Counted from the stretch's first letter, positions 14,131-26,351 are shown. The stretch is 64,000 bases of DNA from Meloidogyne chitwoodi (GCA_015183035.1 JACZZP010000010.1:1302001-1366000), one strand, 5' to 3'. The notes: generated by a model from the sequence alone, not told the origin. Made by a program: numbers and translations.

Positions 14131-16247
14131 ATGAATAATAATTATAAAGAAAATGTCCAACAACAAAAAAGTTTCAATATAAATAAAAAAATGAGAAGCC
14201 GTAAAGATGGACTTTCGTGAGTAATTGAGATTTTTTTTTTTAATAAATTTATTATTTTTAGTTCTCACTTAACACTTGTAAATTTTATGAAAGGAATGAT
14301 TGGTTCTGGGATTCTTACTTTACCTATAGTTTTTCGGCAATCTGGTCTTTGGACTGGATTTTTACTTGTTTTTATTTTTGGTTTTCTTAATACATTAACA
14401 ATGGCATTATTAGTTAGAAGTGCACATTATTTAGCAAAAAGAAGACATTTTAATGAAAACATTGAAAATAACCAAAAAAATGAAAATATTACAGAAAATG
14501 GAGAAAAAATTTTAAAAAATAATAAAAAATATTTAAACGATAATGAACCAATGAGTTATGGAGAAGTAATGGAAGCAGCATTTGAAGAAAGTGGTTTTAA
14601 TTGGAGTCGAAAATTAGCACGACCGGCAAAGTTTGAATTTTTTTAAAGGCAAAATAAAAAATTTTTTTTAATTTTTTAAAGATTTTTTGTTAATGGAACA
14701 ATTATAATTCTCCAAATGGGAATTGGTTGTATTAAATATGATTTTATTGTTGCACATTTACGTGAGGTATTTTTATATATTTTTAAATATAATTTAAAAA
14801 ATATTTTCAGTTATTCGGTCAATTTACTAATTTTCATGCATCTGCACTTTCTTGGGCTTTGATTATATTTCCTCCAATGGTTTTATTAAACTTTACGCGT
14901 ACATTACAAAGAATTGCAATTTTAAATACTTTTGGAAATTTTTTTATGTTTGGTGCTTATGGAATAATATTTTATGTATTTTTATTTTTTTAAATAAATA
15001 AATATTTACTTAAGCATTTACTTCAATCTCCACACAAAACATCTCATCTTCCATGGATAGGTTCTCCAACAGGAGTATTAACTGCTTGTGGTTCTATTCT
15101 TTATTGTTTTGAAGGACAAGCGATGGTTTTACCTATGGAAAATAAAATGAAAAATCCTTCTGAAATGCTTGGCCCTTTTGCTGTTCTTTCTACAGGAATG
15201 GCTTTAACAGCAATTTTTGATGCAGCTGTTGGATTCCTTGGATACTCAAAATTTGGAAATGAAATTCAAGGTTCTGTAACGTTAAATCTGCCATCTACAT
15301 CTTTGCTTACTTTTGTTAAAATTGTATATATTTATTTTAAAATATTAAAAAAAATTATTATTTTATGTTTTCACTGTTATCTCATTTCTTGATTTTTTAC
15401 TTCAACAATATGTTACAATTCAAATGTTATGGCCACCAATGAGCAAGTATTTATCTAAATTATTGACTTCTTCTTTAATCTTGCGAGTAGGGGAATATAT
15501 ATTTCGTGCTAGCCTTGTAGCTTTAACTAGTAAATTTTATTTTAATTTTTTTAATTTTATTTTTCAGTGTTAATTTCAATTTTTGTTCCACATCTTGAAC
15601 ATATAATGGTATTTTAAATAATTCTTTAAATTTTTTATTTTAAATTTACCTCAGCCACTTGTCGGATTCAGCGGTGGAGTTTTTCTTGCATTTATATTTC
15701 CTCCAATCATTGATACATTTACTTTTCTATCCATGGAGTTTTCTGAATATTTTGAAGAGAATAACAAAAAAAGTTGGTAATGCACAATATGCGTCTAATC
15801 GACTTTTATACTTCCAATCAAATTTTTATACGTCCAATGAAAGTTTATGAGTCCAAACGATTTTGATAAGGAATTAGATTTTCATTTAGTGATTACGGGA
15901 ATCGGTCCCGTCCAAGTTTCAGCCCTATTTTCTTCAAAAAACAGGAAATGGGACCCGCAAACGTGACCGGGACTAATTTTCGTAATAAATAAATAAGACT
16001 CTTATTCCTTAACAAAATCGTTTGGACGTATAAAAATTTTTTTGGACGTATAAACTTTGATTGGACGTATAAAAGTTGTTTGGACGTATAATAGATTGGA
16101 CGCATATGTGCATTAACACCAAAAAGTTTAGCTCCTATCTGTAGACGGTTGGCAATTAATTTTTTCTTTGTGTCAATTGGCTTATTTGGAAGTGTTGCTG
16201 GTCTAAAATCTTCATTAGAGGCTATTTTTGAATTGCATAGAAAATGA
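14131..16247 (+). CDS. SLC36-type (AAAP) amino-acid transporter, interrupted by a transposon
   Basis: Proton-coupled amino-acid transporter family; members act at the plasma membrane or lysosome. ATG 14131 opens MNNNYKENVQQQKSF. TM1 carries the family signature NFMKGMIGSGILTLP. Further segments include ILYCFEGQAMVLPMENKMKN and VGFLGYSKFGNEIQGSVTLN. The C-terminal part runs FIFPPIIDTFTFLSMEFSEY and then, after the element at 15776-16120, ICRRLAINFFFVSIGLFGS to TGA 16245-16247. Two defects are visible. The element puts a stop (TGG TAA) in the exon unless spliced out, and the intron after FVKI (about 15331-15370) has no AG acceptor before FTVISFLDFLL resumes. The gene may be a decaying copy or may use unusual splicing. 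All other exons are clean. Confidence 0.82.
15776..16120. mobile_element. Miniature transposon inside the last coding exon of the SLC36 gene
   Basis: 345-bp element with a perfect 8-bp duplication AAAAAGTT (15768-15775 and 16121-16128). Its ends are GGTAATGCACA and, on the other strand, GGTGTTAATGCACA. Both arms contain repeats of about 15-18 bases with the core TTTATACGTCCAA, so it folds back on itself. It splits the codons for NKKS and LAPICRR. The left end contains GGTAATG, a good 5' splice site, and the right duplication offers AAAAG/ and TTTAG/ acceptors. No transposase relic was recognised. The arms differ at several places, so the insertion is not brand new. Confidence 0.85.
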
Positions 16248-16761
16248 GTCAGAATAGGTTACTCTATTATAACATAATAATTAAATATAAATAAATTAAT
16301 TTTTTTTATTCATCTTTTTATTCCGTTGCATATCATTCTTTGTAGGGCCGATCAAATGGACATTTATAAATATTTATATATTTCTTTATCATTTTTCTAT
16401 ACTTTAAATGATTTTTTTCTTGCCAGAACAATCACCGAATAAACCATTAATTTTTAATAAACAAATTTATGTGAATATTTTAATTAATATTTTTCCTTAG
16501 CTAGTCTTTCATCCTTTTCTTTCTAAAAATTAAAATTTTCACTTTTGTAAAAAATTAGTATATTCCAACTTGTAAAATTTCTTTTTTTTCTTTTTTAATT
16601 TTAAAATTGTTCATTTTAATTTAAATGTCCTTTTGACCTGCCTAATTTTCTTCACTTTTTAAATTAATTGTTTATGTATATAAATTATTATAAAATAATT
16701 TGTAAAATAATTTTTGAGCAAATATGTAATGATTAAAAAATAAATTGTCTCTCTATTTATA
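16248..16761. other. Convergent intergenic region
   Basis: Between the 3' ends of the SLC36 gene (plus) and the adaptor gene (minus). AT-rich, with polyadenylation-like words on both strands. Nothing else seen. Confidence 0.35.
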
Positions 16762-18394
16762 TTAACTAGAATTTAGTTTTTCTTTTTCCCCATCGAGTAA
16801 ACGCACACACAATTCAGAGAAATCATTTGGAAAACGATAATGCTAAAATTGAAATAATTTTAATTGTCAAAATTAAAGATTCAGTTTATGAGATTTTATT
16901 TATCTGAAATCGATTTAACAACTCTCATTACAATTAAAGGTCTTCATAAAATTAATTAAAGTTGGCAAAAGTAAAGTAAAAAGAATTGCAATATTTTGTT
17001 TTTATTTCCAAAAATTTGTAGAAAATTAGAATATGAATAAAATTACCAGTGTATTACTAGGCCAACCACGAGGAACATACTCCAACTTTGTTCCATTCAT
17101 TATAATAACCCGGAAACGACGATTTTCACCACGATTATAAAGAACCTAAAGAAAAAATGTTTAATTTTTTAAATTAAAAAACCTCTTGAAAAGTCATTTG
17201 ATGAAGTGAACGTTTTAATTGTATTCTTTGATCCAATTCTTGTGTATGTTCTTTGTCAGAACAGATTGTTTCTGCATAATCATCTGAAAGTGATAAAAGT
17301 ATTTGGGACGCACGTTCAAAATGTCTCTGAAGAGAACCAAATAAATCTTCACCAGAAAAACAGTTATCTACATCCAAAACCTTAAAAAATATTCAAAATT
17401 ATTTATAAACAAGAAAAATTACTTTTAGACCCTTCTCTGTAACACATCTTTCCAAATTTTTAATAAACATTTTATGTAAACACCGCAATTCTCTATTGTT
17501 TTTATTTTCATGATGTAGAATAAGTATAAATTGTCCTTTTGGAGTAGAAGAGTTTTGTTGAAGTGAATCTGAAGAAAAGGAAAGAAGTGCAGAATCAACA
17601 GTTCTCATATGTATAGGGACAATTATTTGATCTCGTTGTTGATTATTATTTTTATTTAATAATTTTCTAAATAATAAAATTTAGATTTTAATATTAAAAT
17701 TTAATAAAATTTTATTTTAAATAAAACCTTTCTTTTGATAATAATCCAATAAATGGCTGTAATGCGAGTAACACATCAACACGGCCAGATTGTCCAATAA
17801 GCTCTAATAATTTAAGAAGGTGCTCATTAACAAATTTTTGAAGTAAAACACAAACTGGATCTTTAAAGAATAAAAAAATAATGAACTTAATTTCCACAGA
17901 AAATTATGAATACATAATTAAAAATTAATAAACAAAAATTTTTAGATTTAATGTAATTTAAATATTTTCAAATAATACTTTCGCTTTTTCGCATCACAAC
18001 AATTTCATCAATACTTAATCCCATACAAGCAGCTAAAAATTCCCAATTTCGCATAGAACCACAGGAAGAGGAGCTGAGTCTAAGTGCTAAAATGTTTGAT
18101 ACTTCCTGTGAAATATCTCTGATTATAATAGAGGAAAGAGAAGAATGTTGTTTTTGCCATTTTGAAATTAATTCTATAGGTGATATTGGCATTGAAATGG
18201 AAAGAAAATTTGAAAATTCATCTGCCTGGATAGAAATTGGAAATATTTTAATAAAAAGAAACCTCTATGTCATCAGAAGATATTTTAAGCCCTTTACATT
18301 TATTGTTAATCTCAGACCCTGGCAAGTCTAGAGCGATCGTTACAGTCAAACTGTCCTCTCCATTCTCAAAGCAGCTTTGGACATCGTAAGACAT
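16762..18394 (-). CDS. Death-domain plus SEFIR/TIR-like adaptor (ACT1/MyD88-like)
   Basis: Probable cytosolic signalling adaptor. ATG 18394 opens MSYDVQSCFENGEDSLTV. A death domain runs from about SMRNWEFLAACMGLSIDEI through DPVCVLLQKFVNEHLLKLLE and ends SGRVDVLLALQPFIGLL. Next comes an alpha/beta module: GQFILILHHENKNNRE, CVTEKGLKVLDVDNCFSGED, ASQILLSLSDDYAE and HQMTFQEVLYNRGENRRFRV. Strand, helix and the S..Y motif fit SEFIR or TIR domains. C. elegans has an ACT1-like adaptor (ACTL-1) in its IL-17 pathway, and this is the nearest known role. The stop TAA is at 16762-16764. The choice between SEFIR and TIR is not settled by eye. Confidence 0.65.
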
Positions 18395-19532
18395 GAGAAC
18401 GATCCGAAAAAGTTTTTAGAAAATTTATTATATTAAAAGATAGGCTTATAGAGAAATAAAGGGCACAGCCCGAAAAGGCGCGGGCCGAAAGGTCGCGACC
18501 GAAAAGTCGCGACCGAAAGGGCGCAGGCCGAAAAGGCGTAATATAAGCTTTTTTTAATTTTTTTCCATTCCATTATAGATCGATTTAAAAAAAATCCCGC
18601 ATGCGGGATCCCGCAAATGCGATTTTGCCGGTCTCTAATATAAATCCTTGTTTAGTTTTAAAAATGATGACTAACATACTTTGAGTTTTTAAAATTTTTT
18701 AACAACAACAAAGTGTTTAGTTTCAACAAAGTGACTGACAACCACCTTATTGAATAAATGTTTTTATTTAAATATATATTATTATGTTTTTGTTGGTAGA
18801 ATTAAGTTTACATACGTATAGGCGGTCGCGCCTTTTCGGCCGGCGACCTTTCGGCCCGCGCCTTTTCGGGCGTGTCCCAGAAATAAAAACTAGAGATAGG
18901 AATAATTATGCCTTTTGTTCTCTCTTCTTAACAAACTCTCCCTTCTTTTCAAAACCGGGAATGACCGATTGAGTCGGAGAACGTCAGAGATGGATAAAAA
19001 AAGTGTGTGAAGATAGAGAGCATTTTCCAAAAGTCAGAATCACTCTAGCTCTAATAGAATAAAATTCTAATTAGCACACTTGTAGAGAAAAAAATAACTT
19101 TTTGTCTGATTAACGTTTAGCCAAAATTTAATTTTTTAATTTAAAATAAGAACAAATGAAGATTCTTGTTTTGTACCTTTTATTATTATTTTTCTTTTTT
19201 TTTTAATTGATAGTACATAAAAGCATTTAATAATTTATTTATGCTTCACTAACAAAAATTTAACGGTAATAATAATAAGGTGAAACTTACAAGGAAAACA
19301 AAAATAAAAAAATAAAAAGAATTGTATATTTATAAAAACACAATAAAATTTTTAAAAAGTGTTAATTAATTATAATATAAAAATAGTATATAAATAAATA
19401 AATATTAACATTGAAGACAATAATAATTATTTTATTCATTATAATTATTTTTTAAATTAATTATTATTTTTTAATATTTACAAACACAGATTATATTAAT
19501 ATAAATAAATAATTATTAAGTAAAATTAAAAA
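18395..19532. other. Intergenic region holding a fold-back element
   Basis: Apart from the element at 18461-18878 this is AT-rich spacer between the divergent adaptor and Fn1-repeat genes. The pyrimidine-rich part before 19533 could be the promoter or outron of the downstream gene. No RNA gene was recognised. Confidence 0.35.
18461..18878. mobile_element. Fold-back, MULE-like miniature element
   Basis: 418-bp element with a perfect 9-bp duplication AGAAATAAA (18452-18460 and 18879-18887). Ends read GGGCACAGCCCG and, on the other strand, GGGACACGCCCG. Each arm holds short GC-rich units of about 13-14 bases such as CGAAAAGGCGCGGGC and CGAAAGGTCGCGAC, repeated three to five times. They stand out sharply against the AT-rich surroundings. 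A perfect palindrome CCCGCATGCGGG lies in the centre near 18597. A 9-bp duplication with long arms is typical of Mutator-like elements. No coding relic was seen. Confidence 0.8.
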
Positions 19533-21117
19533 ATGTTTTCATTTTTTTATTTTTTATTTTTAATTAATTTTTTGTTTCCCATATTATTATTTGCAAAGGA
19601 AAATTCATCAGAAGAATCGTTTAAATTAATTAATCGTTGTTGGAGTAATTCTAATGGACAAAATGAGCGTTGGTTTAATGAGGGAGAAATTATAGATAGA
19701 GGTAATAATTTAATATTTCTTTTTTTCTTTTAAATTAATAAAAACATTTAAAAAATAAATAAATATTTTAAGGAAAATATTGGTATTTATGTTCTGCTGG
19801 TAAACTTATTCCTGCTGGATGTATTGATGATAAAGAGTAAAATTTAAAAAAAAAAGTTATTGTTAAAAAAAAACTTTTCTTTTATAGAAAAAGAATTCCA
19901 TTAAATAGAACATTTATAAATGGAAATTTTTTAGTTAAATGTATTCGTTGGTTTAATTTAATAAAATTAAAGACAGTTGGATGTTTAATAGATGAAAAAA
20001 GAACTTTTTTATTAGGAGAAAGTTGGTTAGATGATAATGTTAGTTTTTTTAATTATTTAAAATAAAATAAATAATAAAAATAATATATTTTTTTAAAGTT
20101 TTGGTGGGAATGTGCTTGGGAAGGTATTTATTTAAAAAAAAGACAAATTGCTTGTTTTGGATTTAAAAATAAACGTTTGGGAATTGGAGAACAAGAAATT
20201 AATAATTCAACAGTTTATGAATGTCAACAAAATGAATATGGAAATTTAAATTTTGAAGCAATTGAATGTATTTCAAATGATGGACAAAAACATAAAATTG
20301 GAAAACAATGGACGGTTTGTTGTTTATTTTTTTTTAATTTTTTATAATTAATTATATAAAATATTTATTTATTATAAATACTTTTCCCGAAAATAAAAAA
20401 ATTTAAAATAATTTATTTTAAATAGGAAGGAGATTTTCTTTTTTATTGTAAAAAAAGAATAGATAATTTAAATTGTGAAAGAACATGTATTGGGTAAATA
20501 TTTATTTATTTATTAAATTAATAAAATAAATAAATAAATATTAGTTGTGTATATAAAGGCCAAAATTTATTTGATGGTGATCGTTTTCAATTAAATGAAA
20601 CTGTATTTAAATGTGAAATACGTCCAAAAAGACATTTAATTAAACCAGTTGCTTGTATTTCTGAAGGAAGAATTGAAAGAATTATTGACTGTAAATGGTT
20701 TCTTTAAACAAAACAATTAAAAAAAAAAATAATAAATTATAATAAAGGGAAGATAATAATAAACAAATATTATCCTCTTCATTAAATAATTATAGAATAC
20801 AACGTCAATGTATTTTAAGGGAAGGACGTGCTGTTTTAAATAATTTAGGTTGTGTATTTGTAAAAGATGGAATAAAACGGTAATTTTAAAATAAATAAAT
20901 ATTAAATTAATTATTATTTAAAAAAAAAAGTTTAATTATTCAACCGGAAACATATATAATTTGGAAAGAAACAATTGAAAAAGAAAATATTAAAAATAAA
21001 ATAGCAATTGCTTGTATTAAAACAAATGATGATGACCTAGTTTTACATAAATTTAGTATTGAAGAAATTGAAAAAAATGCTAAAAAATTAAAATTTGATT
21101 ATAAAAATTTTAATTAA
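19533..21117 (+). CDS. Secreted cysteine-rich protein with MIG-18-like Fn1 repeats
   Basis: Begins with a signal peptide (MFSFFYFLFLINFLFPILLF, then AKENSS). At least six modules of about 40-50 residues follow, each with the pattern G..W.......Y.C.......... GC: CWSNSNGQNERWFNEGE with YWYLCSAGKLIPAGCID, then LGESWLDDNFWWECAWEG, GKQWTEGDFLFYCKKR and FDGDRFQLNETVFKCEI. This fits the fibronectin type I-like domain of nematode MIG-18-type proteins, which are extracellular matrix factors. The last module decays to a Lys-rich tail ending KFDYKNFN, TAA 21115-21117. Seven short introns fall between or within modules. Exact function unknown. Confidence 0.7.
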
Positions 21118-22155
21118 AAATAAATAAATATATTTTTATTTTTTTAATAATTAAATGTTTTTTCTTTTCTAGTATTATTTTATATTTATTTGACCTTGTT
21201 TTTTTTATATTTTTAATATTATTCTTTTATTTAATAAAAAATAATTTAATAATATATTTATTTACACATTTCTTCTTTTTAATTAATTAAATCAAGTTTT
21301 TATAACGGAGAAGTCATTCCTGTTTTTTTTGATTCAAAACTTTTTCTTTTTTTTTTGATTATTTTTTATCCAAATATTAAACACAAATATTTTATTTTTA
21401 TTAAATAAAAAGTTATTTATTTATTTCCTTCTTAAATATTTAAAAAATATAAGAATATTTTAATTAAAAAATATTTTCTTCTATTTAAAATTAAAAACTT
21501 AATATTTTTTATTCCCATTAATAATACTTATATATAAATATATTTTAAGTAAATAAATATATTTTTATATAAATAAATAAATACACTGCTGACCCAAATC
21601 CACACTGTTCTACACGCGCAAAGTTGATCGATTTAAAAAATATTCGCATATATTTACTTTAAATAAAAAATAATTAAAATAAAATCCAGTAAAACTGCTT
21701 TAATATTTATAAATTAAATTAATCCCTAAAATTATATTTAAATATTTAATAATATTTTTAAGAAATATATTTTTTAATTATTTTATTTGTTTTTATTTAA
21801 ATAAAAAATTATTGGACTCATTTAAAATTAAATATATTTTTTAATTAATTTTATTTTATTTTTTTTTAAATTATTTTATATAAAAACAAGTATAAATTAA
21901 TATATTTATGGATTTTGCACAAAAAAAAAGAAAAATTACTAAAAATATTATTAGCATTATTAGTAAAAGAATAATATATTTTAAGAGAAAACGGGAAATA
22001 ATAATAATTATTTTAAAAACTTGTTTTTAAAAAATAATAAATATATTTTTAAATAATTATTTATTTTCATATTAAAATTAAAATTATGCTAATTTTTTAA
22101 ATAAAATATTTTTATTATTTTTTAGATTTCTTTTTATTATTATTTGTCTTTCAAA
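21118..22155. other. Extremely AT-rich intergenic region
   Basis: About 1.04 kb built mostly of A and T runs. No open frame, RNA gene or inverted element was recognised. The short non-AT block near 21590-21630 has no recognisable identity. Confidence 0.35.
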
Positions 22156-25100
22156 ATGTTCAAATTAAAAATTAAAATAATATTTAAATATTTTTTATTT
22201 ATTTTTTATTTAATTATTTTTGTTAATTCCACAAATCTTACTCACTTCAGTGAAAATCAAATTTGGGGATTTCTTCGTTCAATACCTCGACATAAACTTT
22301 TAACCCAATGTGCAACAAGTTTAGATAAAATTGAACGTTTTTTAACAGATTTAAGAACTTTGGAAGAACAAAGATTCTTTTTTTCTGAATCTTTTAGTAT
22401 TGGAGTATGTTTTTTTATTATTTTAATTATTTAATATTTAAAAAAGGATAATCAACAATTTATTAGTAGAGATCAGGATAGATGGCTTTATAATGCTTTT
22501 ATGGTTCTTTTTTATTTTAATTATTAAAAAATAAATATTTATTTTATTTTTAAAGTGTATAAAAGCAGCCGGTGAAAGTAGTTATAGTGCTTCTGAATAT
22601 CCTCTACATTATTGTAAATTAATTAATTATAATTTTATTTAAATAATTATTTAAAGGTTATGGAAATGATATACCTTTTGATAAAAAATTACATAAAACA
22701 GCTTATGGAATGTGCATTCCAAGTACTTGTAGTGATGAAAATGACCGAATGGAAGTATTTAAATATTTTTAAAAAATTATTTTATTATAAAAAAATAGTT
22801 ACTCGTGGAATGGCAAAAAATAGCTAATCCTTATAAAAATAATAATTCTTCTTCTTCTTCTAATTTGGAATTTGGTGATTGTACAAAATCTAGACATGAA
22901 AAGCAATGGTGGGAGCAATTAATACCTTTGGTAAATTTATTTATTTAATTAATTTTTTAATTTTTATTATTAAGCTTCATTTTGGTTCTGATTTAATATT
23001 TTTAGCAGTTGTTGGTATTGCTACAGCAATTCATTGTCTTAGAGGAGAAAATCCTCAAAGAAAATATTTGGAAGAAAATGGAATAAATATTAATAAAAAT
23101 GAAAAACAAAATGTTATTTATATAAAATTAAATTAAAATTAATTTTATTTTAAAGATTATATTAGAATTAATTTTATGTTTTTCCGCAAAAAAAAATTTT
23201 CGAAAACTTGTTCAAATGCCAAAAGAAAAAATAAGTACAATTACTTGCTTTTTTGGTTTACGTTTTGGGGCAATGTGTTGGACACTTATTGGACATTCTT
23301 TTATTTTTGTACAAGCATTTTTAATTAATGTTGATGATTTAAAAGATGAATTAGTATTTTTTATTTTTAAATTAAAAAAAAATATTTTGTTAAGGTTGAT
23401 CATTTTTGGAATCAATGGATAACTAATTTTACACTTTCTGTGGTAATTAAATATATTTTTTAATTTAATTATTTTTAAGGATGTATTTTTTGTACTTTCT
23501 GGAACTTTAACTGCTTATAGTTGGTTTAGACGTTGGCAAGGAGAAGGTTAAAAAATAAAAATAAATTTTAATTATTTATTTAGAAATAAAACCAAATTGG
23601 ACTTCTTGGGGTTATTGGCTTCGTTTTTATCGTCATAGAGTTTTTAGACTTTGGCCTGCTTATATATTTACATTAATTGCTGTAACTGTTCGTGTTAGTG
23701 TTAGTTTTTTAAATTTATTTTAAAATATTATTTTATTAAAAATAATAAAGATAACTCATTATCATCCAATGTGGCCTCCAACAGATCCAGCAGTTCAATG
23801 TCCAAAACATTGGATAGAAAATGTTCTTTTTATTAATTCTTTAACTGATAATCGTTGTATGCCTTGGACTTGGTTAAAATTATTTATTTTTTATTTAAAA
23901 AATAAATATTATTTTTTTAGGTATATTGGAACAGAATTTCTTTTTTATTTAATTTCTCCAATATTTTTACTTTCAATTTTACAAAGTCCAAAAATTGGAA
24001 TTTTACTTTGTATTTCAATTTGTTGTTTATCTTCATTACTTAATGTTATTACAATGCTTAAATATAATTTTCCACCAACACAATTGCTTTGGAAACAACC
24101 AAATATTTTCTCTCCAGATTTTATTTTGGTTCAATTTTTAATTTAAATATATATTTTACCTTTTATTATTTTAAAGCATCATTTGATTATTTATATTAAA
24201 CCTTGGTATAGAATTGGGCCTTATATTGTTGGAATTGTATTAGGTTATATTTTGGTTAGTTTTTTTATTTTTATTTTATAAATGTTATAATTTCTTTTTA
24301 AATAAGGCCCAACATTCTCTTTCATTACATAAAAGATCTTCTAATATTTCAACACTTTGTTCTTCTCATTCACGTAGTTTTGTATGTATAGGTTGGTTAT
24401 TGGCAATATTTGGAGGTTTTTGGTCTGTTTTTGGACTTTATCCAGCACTTCAAGGATGGAATTGGTTTTTAATTTTTTTTTGAAAAAAGGAAAAAATTAT
24501 TTAATTTTAGGTTCTTTTATCATTTATTTTATGGAGCAGTTTCTCGAACAATTTTTGCTATAGCTCTAGGATGGGTTATTTATGCTTGTCATACAGGAAT
24601 TGGAGGACCTTTAAATTATGTATAAAATTAATATTTCTTTTTTTTTAAAAAGTACTAAAAATTATTTAATTTTTTAAAGATGCTCAGTTTAGGATTATTA
24701 ATGCCTCTTTCTAATCTCTCTTACAGTGCTTATTTATTTCATATGATTCCTGTAGTTTTTACTTATGTTGTTTCTCCATTTCCTATGCATTTTGATTCAA
24801 AAGCACAAATACTTGGACATTGTTTTATACAATTAATTATCGCATATGCTTATGGTTTTTACTCAATTTATTGTTTTAATTTCTTTTTTTTTATTATCAG
24901 GTGTCCTTTGTAGTTTATTAGCTGAACTTCCGGCATTAAATATTGAGCGGATACTTTTGGGCAATTCTTTATCTCTAATTAAAACAAATAAAACAACAAA
25001 CTTACACAAATCAACAAAAAACAGAAATAACACAATAAATAACCTTAACGGTAATACAATAGATATAGAAGAAAAACGTTCAATTTCAACAACAACAACT

Positions 25101-25217
25101 GGTGCTGCTTCATCACCAATTGTAGCAGCTATTGTTAATACTGAAGAGGGTACAGCAACAATAAAAATACCAAAAGAAAGTATTTCAACAAATTTGGCAC
25201 AAGAGAAAGAAAACTAA
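22156..25217 (+). CDS. NRF-6-like integral-membrane acyltransferase
   Basis: Acyltransferase-3 family protein with an extracellular NRF domain, a family expanded in nematodes and linked to lipid or drug transport. ATG 22156 opens a signal segment (KIIFKYFLFIFYLIIFVNS). The NRF part contains LLTQCATSLDKIERFL, CIKAAGESSYSASEYPLHYC and YGMCIPSTCS. The multi-pass part contains DVFFVLSGTLTAYSWFRRW, YRHRVFRLWPAYIFTL, WTWYIGTEFLFYLISPIF and MPLSNLSYSAYLFHMIPVV, all family hallmarks. A long polar tail ends AQEKEN, TAA at 25215-25217. There are over a dozen short introns. The ATG at 22156 is the first in frame. Confidence 0.87.
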
Positions 25218-26351
25218 AAAACAATAAAAGTAAAAAAGAGAGGAAAAAATACTAGAATATGTGGAGAAAAAAATAATATGTATGGCAATAAAGACTATAC
25301 ATAAATATGTAAACAATAAACATGAGGCGAGAAATATATTAAAACGAGAATAAGGGCATAAACCAGAATTGACTGGAATTTTTTAAAATGTCTCTTACCA
25401 TAAACTACCACGCGCGTGCTCATTCATCTTTATATTTCTTACTCTTTCCTTTTTTCGAGAAAAATAAAAAATTCTTGATAGTCAATGTTCATTCCTTTCG
25501 CTATAATCCTCTTCACTGTTCGTTCATCGTTTTGATTTAAATCTTTTTAATTAGTTTATAATAGTTTGATCTCGTCTTAAATAATTAATTATCTTAAATT
25601 TGTTATTTAATTTTGGATAAATGCTTGTATGTATATATTGAAGAAAAATAATCGAAATTTTAAGTTTTTACATTTAAAATTTAATAAATTTATAAAAGCT
25701 AATAACATTTCGATTTAAATAATAAGAGTAGAGCTTTGTTTTTTGCCAATTATTTACATAGGTCAAGATATACAATATAATTGAGAAAAGATTTATTGAT
25801 TTAAAATAAGTGTTTAAAAAAATTAGTAATTTACTTATTGGCATTTTATTCTTAGATATCAGACTTTAATGACCTCTTTTTCAAAAATTCGAACTAGGAC
25901 TCTAAGACGCAAGCCACTAAATCGCAATTTTATTTTTAAAAGCTAATTTCATTTTCATCAATACTAAATCATTAAATATTATATTTAAAAAATAACATTT
26001 ACAATACTATTGTAAAATAATTAAGAAAAATATTAATGATTAATAAGTTAAAAAAATATTCTAAAAAACTTTAGTGGCTAGCGCCTTAGTGGGTGGGTAT
26101 ATACCCATTCTCATAACAGCACTGTTTCTTTCCTTTCATACTTGGTCACCTGTTTACACAGCCTTTCTCTCTCTTCTCTACACATTATTGACTCTTTTAC
26201 TCCTTAAATTTTTAATATATTTTTATCAAGTAAACATTTTTTAATTTGTGATCGCATGTGATTTTTTGAGATTAGTTAATTACTCTTTCTGTTTTATAAG
26301 AATTTTTATTTAATTGTGCATAAATTTTTTAGATTTAATTTTTAATAGAAA
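25218..26351. other. Intergenic region with a possible SINE relic pair
   Basis: About 1.1 kb of AT-rich spacer with a less biased patch at 25380-25520 and the inverted pair described at 25888-25925 and 26069-26090. The pyrimidine-rich stretch at 26100-26220 may be promoter or 5' UTR of the next gene. No open frame was seen. Confidence 0.35.
25888..25925 (-). repeat. tRNA-like (SINE head?) fragment, inverted copy at 26069-26090
   Basis: On the minus strand it reads TTTAGTGGCTTGCGTCTTAG followed within a few bases by TAGTTCGAAT, like a degenerate A box and B box. On the plus strand at 26069-26090, TTTAGTGGCTAGCGCCTTAG matches 18 of 20 bases. Neither folds into a full tRNA. A tRNA-derived SINE relic is a guess. 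Confidence 0.25.
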
